Assembly (NCBI GenBank): GCA_013396525.1
Contig: VWYX01000764.1
Coordinates: 200,320 to 264,319 of the forward strand
DNA: 64,000 nucleotides
Direction: 5' to 3'
Origin: Chaetorhynchus papuensis
Taxonomy: Eukaryota; Chordata; Aves; Passeriformes; Rhipiduridae
In this document: piece after piece, positions 1 through 11,310 of the stretch
Layout: the number at the start of each line of letters is the position of its first letter
Position numbering within the stretch: position 1 is the first letter of the stretch
Made by a program: the position numbers and the translations under genes
Notes under the pieces: model-generated
The model's database searches: none
The model's input: only the letters and a program-made list of their open reading frames with translations
Told to the model about the DNA's origin: nothing

Positions 1-45
1 AAGGAAAGGAAAGGAAAGGAAAGGAAAGGAAAGGAAAAGGAAAGG
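1..45 (+). repeat. (GGAAA)n microsatellite, cut by window edge
   Basis: About eight GGAAA units, with one extra A near position 38, ending just before unique sequence at 46. The array probably continues to the left of the window. The same motif forms the second half of the compound array at 4775-4889. Confidence 0.9.
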
Positions 46-667
46 TCTCTCTATTGAACCTAAGAATTATTCCTACTTGGCAGAAACCATTGGTTTGTGG
101 TGGAATTCTTCAGGCAGAAGACTGTAGTTGAAGGGGTTTAAAGACCCAATTCCCAATGCATTTTGATGCTATTTGGGTATTTAACTGATTCACAAAGCCT
201 TAAACTCCTGGCTTTGGTCTGTTCTGTGAGAAACATCAGGATGCATCCCCTTCACATATCTGCAATGGAAATATTCATCTGGTCCAGGAATAAATGGGAC
301 ACATCAACAATCACAATATATTCATATAATCTCCCTACTGTGCCTACTCAACTTCCTTTGGCATAGTTAAAAATAGAAATGTTATATGAGGAAATTATTG
401 TAACATTGTTATAAGTTATTGCAACAATTGTATTGCTGTTACAATTATTGTGCACATGGTTAAAAACTAATTTGGAGGAACAATGAAAGATCGTCCAAAC
501 TGAAAAACGAGGAAACTTCATTTTTATGACATGAATACCTGATTTCAAAATAATTCCTGTGTCTTTGCAGGTGGTCTGTGAGCTGGGCAGAAAGCTGCTC
601 AAGAGGAAGGGAAAGGCAGAGGTGACACAGAAAAGGTCCTGCAAAGGACACACAGCTCTGTTTCAAA
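46..667. other. Unique AT-rich DNA, no gene seen
   Basis: No repeat family or coding signal is recognised. A run near 375-450 is rich in TTGTTA/ATTGTT words. Open frames here are short and overlap on both strands, as expected by chance. Confidence 0.6.
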
Positions 668-879
668 TCATCTCCAGAAGGAATTTCTGCAAGGAAAGGT
701 TTGTTAAACTTTGGTAGGGGCTGCCCAGGGAGGTTTGGAGTCCCCATCCCTGGAGGTGTCCAAGGAATGCCTGGGTGTGGCACTCGGGGCTCTGGGCTGG
801 GGAAAAGGTGGGCATCGGGCACAGCTTGGACTCCATGGCCTTGGAGATCTTTCCCAACCTCAATGATCCTGTGATTTCC
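668..879 (+). mobile_element. CR1 LINE 3' fragment
   Basis: The line contains the CR1 hallmarks in order: a GGCTGCCCAGGGAGG box, CCATCCCTGGAGGTGTCC, a TGGACTCCATGGCCTTGGAG region, TTTCCCAACCTCAATGATCC, and a terminal TGTGATTT. CR1 inserts by target-primed reverse transcription and is nearly always 5'-truncated. Only the 3' tail is here, with no reverse transcriptase. It resembles the reverse-oriented copy at 22449-22735. Boundaries are good to about 10 bases. Confidence 0.9.
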
Positions 880-3800
880 ACATCAGGAAAGTGACACTGC
901 AGAAAGGTGTTTTGAGGGTGTAGGAGGATGAGGTGGAGGAAGCACAGGTTTGAATCTCAGTTATATCCTACAAAGCCTCAAAAACCACTCCCATCTTCCT
1001 CGTGCGCTCCCAGTTCCACCCTCCCAATTCCACCCTCCCAGCCAGCATTCCCCAGCCCTGGGGAGAAGAGGAGAAGGACCAAAGCTGTGCCATCCCCCCT
1101 GGAGCTCTCACACGTGCCCAGAGCTGCCCAACACGTGTGTTCAGCGCTGCAGGGGCAGAATCCTCACCCCTGAGCTCGTCAGTCACGGCTCTGCAGTGAT
1201 CTCAGAGCTCCAGGACGCCGCGGAACCGCTGGGAGCTGTCAGCACGTTGCCAGCAGATTGATGGCTCTGAAGACCTCCAGTGTAGAGGGTAATGTTAAGG
1301 ATCTGCAGTTACTCAGCTGAAGCTGAGGTGAGGGATGCCTCCTTTCCAGGCCTGGTTATTGAATTTGAAAACCCTCATAGGTTTTGCTGTCACTGGCGTT
1401 GCTTAAAACAGAGTGTTACAGGAACGAGTTAAAAAGGAACGACTGGGAAGAGAAGTTGAAAGGAAAACGAAGAGGTATCTTTATGGATTCCAGGTTAACG
1501 CAGCGACAAAAAGATGAAGTTTCACTGGAAAGTAAAAAAGAAGAATCTTTGTGTTAGATCCTGGTCCTCAGAGCGGCTTTTTTTACAGCCAAAAGCTCCT
1601 TAGTGTAGAAGAAAGCTCAGAGCCAAAACATTTTATCATACAAAAGTTTGCCATAAGCAGAGGCTCACCACGAACTGAAATGCAATTTGCATATTCCGTT
1701 TCACTGATTTTACCTTATTTCATCATGAATGGCCTTCAACACCAGGTAAAAAACCTGAAGACAGAAAGCAGACTGCAAGTGCCAAGTCAAAGAAACATTA
1801 AAAACCAGACCAACAAAATAAAATTAAATTTTTTCAAACTCGCTACATTTGAAACACAAAGAACTATCTATTTTCATGTAATTACTTCTCATTTTCTCAG
1901 TAAAACCATTTCTATTCCTGAAGTAAGATACGATATTAACCCTCTGCCTTCCCAATCCTACACATTCCTTCACTTTCCTGCCTACATCTCCATGAACTGA
2001 TCATGCTGCACGTGGCCTGCATTCTTCGAGGTATCTTGGTGTAATCAACACTTTGTGCAACTTAATGAGTGTAAAATGGCAAAAAAAATGGGAATGGGAA
2101 CTTAGGAAATATCTCAGAGTAACAAATTTAATTCTTAAGTGGTGAACCTGGCTGTACATCTGCAAGTTTGTGAGGAATGTGGTTCTGAAAAATTATAATA
2201 TAATCCTGAATATGTATCTCTCCCTTGGGACTGGTTTCTTTGCACCAGAAAACAACGTATTTTTAAATAAGCAGTCCATTTTTTATTAAGCATCAGGAAG
2301 TAGCCAGAATAGTCTGGTATAGCTGGAAGGGAAAGCTTCCCCCTAAAAAGAATAGCTTGAAAAGTGCTTCTTTTCTGAACTTTCATCTGTGACCTAAAAC
2401 CAGGGGTTGTCATCTCATTTGATGCTGCTGACTGGAAGGCCCATGGGAAAAGCAGGATTTTGTGAATTTTCTTGGGAATTAAGTGCTTAAATTCCTTCTC
2501 CAGAAGCATTTGCCTTTGCAGAAGAAGGCTGCCCCTCTCTTTTTCCAGCCTCTTGGAGATATTTCTTTTCCTTGCCCTTTATCAGGCTTTCAGCACTTTT
2601 CACGAAGCCACTGGCGGGACTTTGTGCGGCTCCAGCAGGGCAATAATTATCCAAAAAATGGGCTCATCAGTTCAGGGAGTGATATATTGCTCTGGGATCC
2701 CTCTTTCCCTCTCCTGCACTGCCTGGAGCACGACCCATCCCTGTCCAGAGCTGGTTTTTCAGCCACCCAAGACCCTTTGCAGAACTTTTACCTCTTCAGT
2801 GAACAAACGGTGTAAAACTTCCCCTATAAAACAAAAGGCAAAGCTGCTCACAAGGATTTTTTTCCCCTCTCCTTTTCATCTGTCAATGAAATATTTAATG
2901 AATCTATCAATGGAAAGTCTCTAGGCAGGAGGGTTCTAAACTCGCTGCCATAAGTAGGCGTTTAATTTTGATTTACTGAGGTGGTTATTGCTTATTAATC
3001 AGATAACATTATGAAAGCTGGGTACGTGTGTGTCGGTTGTACATTAATTAGTTACTAAAGTAAGAGAAGCTAAAGAGCACTAGGAGCTGCTTGCATGTCC
3101 CCCAAATCAATTTAATTACGAGGAAAAAGTTCCAGAGCACATCCTTCCACATGGGTAACCATTGATATGAAAACAAATTGCAACAAATAGTGAGGTCTTC
3201 AGACAAAAAATGGCTTCTGGAAGTCGTATAAGCAGCAGATAAATGCTTAAACTTCATTAAAAAAAAAAATCCAAGTAATTTTTTTGTCAACAAATTTATC
3301 AAGTGTATGCAGGAGTTAGAAGTTTCCTTTTTTCCAGAATTATCCATGCTGCGACTTAGGAACAGCTTGGTTGTAAAGCTGGACATCCTATGCTAAAACC
3401 AGATTACATCACACATTTCCAATTCCGAACAACTCTCAGTTATGGCCCACTATATCTCTATATATTTTCACTTTCTGTTTAAATATTTTTCTAAAATATT
3501 CACTGGGCACAGCTCACAAATTGAAAACACACAATATTGTCAGTGTTTTGCTCTGGCAGCCACCCCACACTGCTCCTGCTGCAGGGAAATGTTCTGGGAT
3601 TCACGGATTTATTCCCACGGATGAAAAGTGCCCTCAGCTGCCTCACCTTTCCCACCACTCTGGTTTATGTTCCCTCTCCAGCTTGGGCTGAAACAAACTT
3701 TCTAAATTTGACAATTATTTTATAAATTTTGGAAATTTGGTTGACGTAACAATATTATTTCTTAGAAAGCAAGCACATATTTACACTTACCATGTTTAAA

Positions 3801-4408
3801 TCATTTGCTGCAGCTGAATGTTACTCCCAAAGACTAATTCTCATTATTTTCCTGGTGATATTCCAAAGCAACCAGGTAAGGAGGCTGCCAGGTTGCTCTT
3901 TGTCCTCCTGTGACATCTCCTGCCCAGCTGGGCCCTTTTCCAGAGCCAAAGCCAGCACCTCTCCATGCCCACACGTCCTGGGGATGTAAAAACAAGCAAT
4001 AGCCTGTGTGGTGTGGTGACCAACACAGCTCAAAGTGCCATTATCGCTTGTTCTCGTGGTGATAATTAATCCCATCATCATTATCATAATGAGAAGCCAC
4101 GCTCTGAAAATGCTGATTGAAAAACTGCAACGTAAAGAATGCAGTCCCTCACTGCCCTTTCAGCCTGAGGGATTCTTACTTTTGCTGCTGATTACCACAC
4201 AGCCTTCCAAGGAATTTTTATGCCCCAATCCAAACTTTTCTAGTGTCCTTATGTCTCAGTGATTTTTTAAAACGTTCCATTCTAGCATGAAGTGCCAGGA
4301 TTACACTTTTGTTCATTAATTCGTGATGGATCTTTAATCAGATTTTTTTTTTTCCCCTGATTTCTCTCCTCTCCCGGCAATGTGGTGACAAAGGAAGACA
4401 AAGAAATT
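880..4408. other. Unique DNA, no gene seen
   Basis: No repeat family recognised apart from a two-copy 15-base tandem (ATTCCACCCTCC type) near 1013-1040. The block 2940-3400 is AT-rich with several TTAATTA/ATTAAT words and could be a conserved non-coding element, which cannot be tested here. The open frames at 1551-2000 and 2472-2924 show no recognisable domain and look like chance. Confidence 0.5.
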
Positions 4409-4434
4409 GAGAGAGAGAGAGGGAGAGAGAGAGA
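4409..4434 (+). repeat. (GA)n purine tract
   Basis: A short GAGAGA run with one GGG interruption. It directly abuts the LTR terminus at 4436 and starts the purine-rich zone that culminates in the array at 4615. Confidence 0.85.
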
Positions 4435-4435
4435 T

Positions 4436-4614
4436 TGTCATGGTTTAAACTCAGCCAGCAACTAAATCCCACACAGCCACCTGCTCCCTCCCTCTCCGTG
4501 GGATGGGGAGAACTGGAGACACCTGTGGGTTAGATAAGACCAGATTAATAATTGAAATCAATTATGATAATGTTGTTATTAATAGTAATGAAGAGGGAGA
4601 TAACAAGGAAAATT
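4436..4614 (-). mobile_element. Endogenous retrovirus LTR fragment (3' end), minus strand
   Basis: The + strand opens with TGTCATGGTTTAAAC and then CAGCCAGCAACTAAATCCCA, CACACAGCC and a GTGGGATGGGGAG box. This is the reverse complement of the terminal part of an LTR widespread in birds (recalled, not searched), whose end reads CCATGACA. The AT-rich ATTAATAATTGAAAT stretch matches the region of the poly-A signal in that family. The upstream part of the LTR is missing or replaced by the purine array, so this is a partial or decayed LTR. The family name is uncertain. Confidence 0.6.
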
Positions 4615-4889
4615 GGGAAGGGAAGGGAAGGGAAGGGAAGGGAAGGGAAGGGAAGGGAAGGGAAGGGAAGGGAAGGGAAGGGAAGGGAAGGGAAGGGAAG
4701 GGAAGGGAAGGGAAGGGAAGGGAAGGGAAGGGAAGGGAAGGGAAGGGAAGGGAAGGGAAGGGAAGGGAAGGGAAGGAAAGGAAAGGAAAGGAAAGGAAAG
4801 GAAAGGAAAGGAAAGGAAAGGAAAGGAAAGGAAAGGAAAGGAAAGGAAAGGAAAGGAAAGGAAAGGAAAGGAAAGGAAAGGAAAGGAAG
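4615..4889 (+). repeat. Compound microsatellite (GGGAA)32-(GGAAA)22
   Basis: By count, 32 uninterrupted GGGAA units run from 4615 to 4774 and switch at 4775 to 22 uninterrupted GGAAA units (to 4884), with a final GGAAG. All purines are on the + strand. The GGG runs spaced by AA fit a G-quadruplex motif, and the whole tract could form triplex DNA. The long frames on both strands here (117-152 aa of GREGK or FPSLP repeats) are artefacts of the 5-base period. Confidence 0.95.
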
Positions 4890-7800
4890 CTCTGAATTGC
4901 CATAATTATAAAAAGAGAGGTGGCTTTGGGAAGGGACCCCATGCAATGCCATGGACTGGCCCTTGATTCCAGGCCTTCCCACCAGGCAGAATTCCGGCCC
5001 CTCCAGCAGCTGCTGAGCATCCCCCCAACACAGACTCTCTTTTCGACTTTTCAGACATCTTTATGAACATTTTGAAGCTGATAAATAACCCGAGCCTGTC
5101 CCACAGACACTCCTCTTCTGCAAGGCTGATAAGGCAAATCTAAACCACATTAGATGAGCTTTGCATTTCTTGAGGCCGCAGATTTGTCTCCAGTTCTCAG
5201 CTCACCACTGGGCTCTGCAAACGTAAAACGAGGTGTGTGAAATCTAAAACTCCCTGCAAACGACACAGTACCACCTTTATAATCCCAAACTCCAAAAATA
5301 TTGGTGAAATATGTTCTTCACAGACCGTATTTCCATATTCCATAGGTACAGAGATATGGAACGACCTGATACAGGTGAAATTTAAGTCTTGCACTATAAA
5401 CAAAGGTGAACTGATTGATCAGAGGAGCCTCTCCCAGTGTTTTTATCTGTTCTGGATGTATTAATTGGCTGTACACCTATGCACAATCATTACATGGTAA
5501 ATTAAAAAGGGGCCCATAATAAGCTTAAGTCACCATAAATCATACGAGAAACATCTGAAGGAGAAAATTTAATAAACAATATGTCACCACAACAACTTCA
5601 TCCCCTTCCATTAAATCCATAACCCCCCTAGGACTTGTCCTGCATTACCTATTAAAAGAATCAAATAAAAAGCACAACTCTCCACGCCAGGATATGTCTC
5701 TTCCTCTCGCATTTTGGTCTGGCAGTTTGTTTTCTGTGGCAAGAATTCCAGCCCGTGGCTATTTTGGATGGAAAATGGTGTCCTCCTACAGGAAAATTTC
5801 CTTCATTTTATTAATGTTGCTAATCTGCATCAGCAAGAAACCCAGTGAATGGGTGAATGGGATATTCCCAGGGAAAGGTCTCCTTGTAGATGGTTACTGG
5901 GCCTTTTTAAGGCCAACAGCTTGGATTTGGGATTCCTGCATCCCACATGAAATGAGGATCATTCCCAACCAGCTTCTCCAATAATGACCAGTGCAGATAT
6001 TGCAAAAAAGGAATTTCTTTTTCTGCAAATATTTTGTTGAAGCAAGCTCTGTCTTTGCTAGAAATAAACCACTTTTCCCAGCCTAAAATTCCTGAGTACA
6101 TATTTCCCTTTAGGAAGTAAAAAAGGATGTTCCTCTGGAGAACACATTGGGATTTAGACCTTCTCCTTCACAGCACTCCAAAGTGACTTTGGACAAATGG
6201 CTGTTAATCCTGCATTTCTCAGGTGTCAGACCTGATCTTATTTAACAATTTTGATAATTAATTTGACAGAGGATGTGAGGACAGCAATTACATTGTTTTT
6301 CCTGACATGAATTTGGAAGGCAGTGCCGACTCCGAGGAATATCGGACGACAGGTAAATGAAATAGTCTGGGGACTTCAATGACATGAGTAGGATAACATT
6401 TAGCAACACAAAACTTCCAGTTCAGGAATTTAGGAGGGAATAATTGGTATTTTTGAGGTTGTTCTTGGAAATGGAAGAAGAAGGCAAGGATATCATGATG
6501 TGCTGAACGTAAATCACTGATGCAGCAGCCCCATGAACACAAATGGTGGGAACATCTTATGATGGGGAAGGAATAATATTCTCATTATAAATAGGAGAAT
6601 ATTCCCAGTCTTCTACAAGCACCATGTTGGGACTGCCTAGTGCTGCACTCTGTTCACAGACAGGAGGAAAATCCATCAAAATATGGAAAAGGGATACTCA
6701 GGAAAATGTGCAACCTCACTTAAGTGATGAGAAGGAAACAAAGTCATTTATTTAGCAGTAAAATGAATGAAGACTTGGCTAAAACTACTTGAAATCACTA
6801 AGAAAGGTTGGTACCAACATGAACAGGCTACAGATAAATTCAGGCTAATAAGAGAATACGTCTAAATAATATTTTTAGGCAGGAGAAAGGTTCTCCAACA
6901 GGAGTAGAGGAGGCAAAAAATTACTTTAAATTACAGTGGTCAAACCCAATTCCATTGTATGCTTCCCTGGAAAAGCTGGGGAATTTTGCAGCCCTTGCTG
7001 CTGTCACTTTGAGTATGTTGAGTACTTTTTGTCGATGCCATGACATTGGAAATGAGAGTCTGACATCCTTAGAGTTGCTTCAAAATCCCAGGCAGGACCA
7101 AAAGGTGTGGGGGGTTGGGTGCACCAGTTTTATTGGCACTCTTTGAATTGGATCTGTCAGCCAGGAGAGAGGTTTACATCCCACGTGGATCCTCATAAAG
7201 TGCTACTGCAGCACCTCATGTCTTTGTAAATATAGATGAATATATAGCCAAGGAATATAGATAAGAAATAGAAATAATCACAGGTACCAAATACATGAGG
7301 CCATTCACGGCTCCGGCACGCACGTGCTCTCTAGGCAAGGATGGATCTCAAAGTGAGGTGTAAATGTAGGTTTGAGATTCGTGTTATTATCACATTAAAC
7401 AATAAATGTGTGTAAAAGAGCCTGTTTTGCTGTTTCCACTCATTCTAAACACAGGGTACAGCCTCCCCCCATATCCAGCCAAACAGCAGACACAATCTAG
7501 GCTCTTAAAGCACATTTTCTTATGCTAAAACCTTCCATCTTTTGTGAGTAACTCGTCTGATTTCCACAATCATAAAGAACTGGATAACACTAAATTATAA
7601 CAACAGCAATCAGGGGCATGGGGAGCAAGAGGATCCTCGATTGCAGCCCATGCATCACTCAACAGCCCCACAGAAGAAGAGATTGAAAAGCACATCAATT
7701 CACATAACTTCCTCCCGGTGCCCATTGTCTTGTTCAGTTCCTAATGATGCTGAAGTGTCTCCATGATTAAAATTTAAAGGTTTCCCAGTAACCAAGTAAT

Positions 7801-8096
7801 TCGCCCAAAACTCCTTATCTAGCACTCACCACGAAGACTCTGATTTTAATATACCATTAATCAAGCTCCAGCCAAGTTTACTACTGATACTTTCAATTAC
7901 AGAGGAACTAACTTCATTCTTCTCAGTGTGGCAGTGAGAGACCACTTCTCTGATTAGCCACAGCCCCTAAAAACAGATGGATAAAAAGGCTGGGCTGGAT
8001 GTGCTTTCCTGAAGGAACTATTTGTTGCGAATTACGATTTAGTAAACAAAATTGGATCCCTCTGCTGCAGGATAAACTTCAGCCAAATTTTGAGCC
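4890..8096. other. Unique DNA, no gene seen
   Basis: Mostly AT-rich unique sequence with no recognised repeat, exon or RNA. The short open frames (up to 96 aa at 5694-5984) carry no domain that I recognise. Confidence 0.5.
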
Positions 8097-8259
8097 CGCC
8101 GTACCCTAATTATAATAAAAACCACGAGCCGATTTTGAGTTTTACGGTGTAACAATAACGCGGGGTTTGATGAAATGGAAATTGACGCGCCGGTGAACCG
8201 AACGGGCGAGTTCCAAATATCCGCGTATTTCCCACCGCAAACGTTCCCACAAATGCCCG
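8097..8259. other. CpG-dense patch in AT-rich surroundings
   Basis: I count 18 CpG dinucleotides in about 163 bases, including TAACGCGG, GACGCGCCGG, CCGAACGGGCGAG and CCGCG. GC content is only about half. The flanks are strongly CpG-poor. It is too small for a classic CpG island. It may be an unmethylated regulatory element or a relic that has escaped CpG decay. No open frame of note. Confidence 0.55.
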
Positions 8260-11223
8260 TGGTGGGTGTTTAATTGAGGCACATGAATAGATCCACAATC
8301 TTCAATAGGACATCTCGTGCTCTAAGTGATGCACGTGCACAAGTGATTGCAGGATCAGTTATCAGAAAATGATCCCCGGTACAATTTATAAGAATTCCAA
8401 CAGATTGCAAATAGCTGTGATTTGTCACACAACATCTGGTCTCTTCTCTCCACAATCAAATGGACAAATGGAAATAACAATACAGGCTGTGAAATCGCAG
8501 CTTGGAAAAAACAATTAAGAGGGAAAGGGACCCCTACCTTACCCTGCCTGAGTGATGGAATTTGCACGGGGCTGCCTGGCTCAGCTAGCGAAGAGTCAGC
8601 ACTTGTTTGAGCTCTGGTGTGATTGCCACAGAAGAAATATTTAATTCTGAAGTTGTTTCCACAGCTGCAGTCAAAATTTCAGGCAAAATGGGATGGTCCT
8701 GTTACTACCCAGGGAAAAACTTTGCCAGTTCCACGGGATCAACATCCTGTCGAGATGGGTGAGGAGATGGACAAAATTGTGATGTGTTGTTTAAATATAT
8801 CAGTATTATCATTATTTATAGATCTATATATTGTTACTATATCGGCCCAATCCCTTGGTTCTGGATGCTGCCAACCATTAATTCTATTTAATTCACCCAG
8901 AGAGCACTACAGCACATCCAGGAACCTTCCAAAATTGCAAGAAACTGTCTCAGCAGTGAAATCAGAGGGACAGGTAACAGTTAGCTTGGCTGAGAATCAG
9001 GAATATCCATCACTAAGCTCAGATTTTAAGCAATACAATTTAAACTGAAAGGATATATGTAAAAATATTGAGAAAAAAGTAAAACAGGGTGTTTACTCTA
9101 AAATAACAGCAACTGAGACAGATTTCCATTGACAGCATTACTCAAAATCTCTGGATGGCACCGTCTGCTGGTAAGTTTGATTATCTGGTGAAAAATTAGT
9201 TTGATCTTTAAGAAAAGAGCAGTGAAACATCCAAGTCTCCTGTCACTCAAACCCAGCCTTCACAGAGGAGTTGACATTCTCCACTTCAGTTAAATAAAAG
9301 TTTTAGCTCTTATGTGGAAGCTTCTTTTACTAAGACGAGAGACATTTGGGTGAGGTAACAGACTTCCTTTACATTGATGTCCAAAGAAATGAAAGATTTG
9401 GGTGTTTTTTCAGATAATGAGTAAATCTGTTCTTTTTGGAGTGACCTCAGCACCGACCTCCTCTCTGTACAACCTCAGCACAGCTCTGCAAGCACTGAAC
9501 TCGAAGCAACATCCAGGCAAGGAACTTCACTCTTTTTTTGGTATTCATCCAAAAGTTCCCAAATTTCTGCTGCTTACTCTTCTTTCAGAATTTTTGTTCC
9601 CCAGCAACAATCAGCAGTGTAAAGCGGAATAGATAAGGGGTACAAAAGAAAAATAAAATCAGTAAGATTGTTCCTGAAGTTCTCCTTTATCCCAAACACA
9701 GTAATACCTTTTTTGGAAGATGTACAACGTTAACCAATTCTTTTCTGTCAAGCAGCAATTTTTTGGCAGATCCCTTTTGCATGATTCATGAAGGACCAGT
9801 AAAAGGCTAATTGTTCAAATTAATTTGCGTAAATGACTAAGCAAGAGATAACAAAATTACATCTGCACTTGTTTGGCAAAGATTCAATAGCAGCGGCCCT
9901 GTACTGCCAGCTGCTTCCAGACAACACTCTCGCAGAAATTAAAAGCTACAAATATTAATTAATACACTTTTTTGGTACGTTAATTTGCACTGAAAGGTTC
10001 CGGAGTACAAAACTGCTGAGAAGATGAACCATGATAATTAGAATTAATGGGATGGATGCGTGTTTTTTGCAGCTGAAGTTTTAAAAACCCATGAATGGAA
10101 CTGGGAACTTGGAACTGACATTCTCATAAATCTCGATGATAATGCTGCTATTAGTATTAGAAGGATTAAGTGCTGCGGCTCCGGCGTTATCCATCACATG
10201 ACACGTTGGATCCCATCTGTCACCGCAGCGGCTGAGACGTGAGCGCTGTCCTTGAGGAAGCCGCGTGAAAAGCTCGGGGAATTCAAGGAATCGCAGGATG
10301 GATGGCTCAACCCCCTGACTCTCCGGCAGGAATAATGGCCGGTGCTCTGTTCTTGTCAGCTCAGGGCTTGAGCAAATACTCCGGCTGTGGTTAAGTTAAG
10401 TTAAGTTAAGCAGCCTGAATTGGAGATAAATCAGCAGCAGTTGAATGTCACGGGTTTTTATCGTTCGCTCCTTCCCGTCGTTGTGGGTTGGGCGCCGCTG
10501 GAACTGGTTTTTACTGGTGTTCGCCCTATTAATTTGGCATTTTTTAGGGCAGCCAGCGCCACTGGGGCTCCACTCAGTGCACTGAAATAACAAATAATTT
10601 TTACATGAAATCGCTAATGAGATCGTTTACCTGCTTCACAGTGTTAGCTGCATGATACAAATCCCCTTCTCCACGGAAACCCTGTCAAAAAAAAAAGAAA
10701 TTTTAAATGTGTCCTGTCTTGAAATTTTGCCTGGAAAATTAACTTCAAATTTTCTCTTCGGGCTTTCCAAACTTTTGAAAAATTATTGTATTTTACATCC
10801 TAAAAATACTTCACAGGGACACATATAAGTCCACGCTACCCATTTCACCAATTACTTTTTCAATGCTAAGAAAGGCTGTAGACAAGGAAGCTTCAAGCTT
10901 TCAAAGGTAGGAAATTCTTAAATTACATTTTGCTTTCTATTTTGAATGATGTCTGTGCACACGGGCAATGGAATTGGTGAGAAAAGCTGGACCAGAAGGG
11001 GTGTCTGAGAAAGACCAGACAGAGGAGATTATCCTGAGAAGGAGCAGCTTTCTCTCCCTTCCCAAAAAGCCATCCCATGGTGTTCAAAGCAAGCCAACAC
11101 TGACGAACATCAATCAACCAGCAGGATCCAGAATATTTTTCCCCTCAAGTATTTTGGTAGGAAAACTCTCAAAATGATGCTATCGCTATTTATTAGAATT
11201 ATTAGGACTTATTGTTGGTGGAA
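8260..11223. other. Unique DNA, no gene seen
   Basis: Contains the 141-aa frame at 8623-9048, with no recognisable domain. An AT-rich block with homeodomain-like TAATT words lies at 9790-10020, and a mildly CpG-rich stretch at about 10173-10500. No repeat family is recognised except the small TTAAG array listed separately. Confidence 0.5.
10391..10410 (+). repeat. (TTAAG)n microsatellite
   Basis: Four tandem TTAAG units, flanked by GGCTGTGG on the left and CAGCC on the right. Confidence 0.8.
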
Positions 11224-11310
11224 TTCTTGGGGCTGCCTTGTGCAGGGCCAGGAGTTGGACATCCATGATCCTTAAGAGTCCCTTCCAATTCAGGATATTC
11301 TATTATTCTA
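11224..11310 (+). mobile_element. CR1 LINE 3' end
   Basis: Carries GCAGGGCCAGGAGTTGGAC, then ATGATCCTTAAGAGTCCCTT, and ends in CAGGATATTCTATTATTCTA. The ATTCTATTATTCTA is a decayed version of the short terminal repeat of CR1. It is the same subfamily as 38465-38540, which shares the CCAGGAGTTGGAC box. Confidence 0.85.

Noticed and set aside
4503..5020. Several 117-152 aa frames of GREGK or FPSLP repeats
   Set aside because: They result from a 5-base microsatellite lacking stops in every frame; there is no gene context.
6180..6300. Possible ancient MIR-type SINE
   Set aside because: Only a GACTTTGGACAAAT-like word resembles the family; too little to support.
7975..8010. TATA-like GATAAAAAGG as a promoter
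   Set aside because: A lone AT-rich match with no start-site, exon or LTR context.
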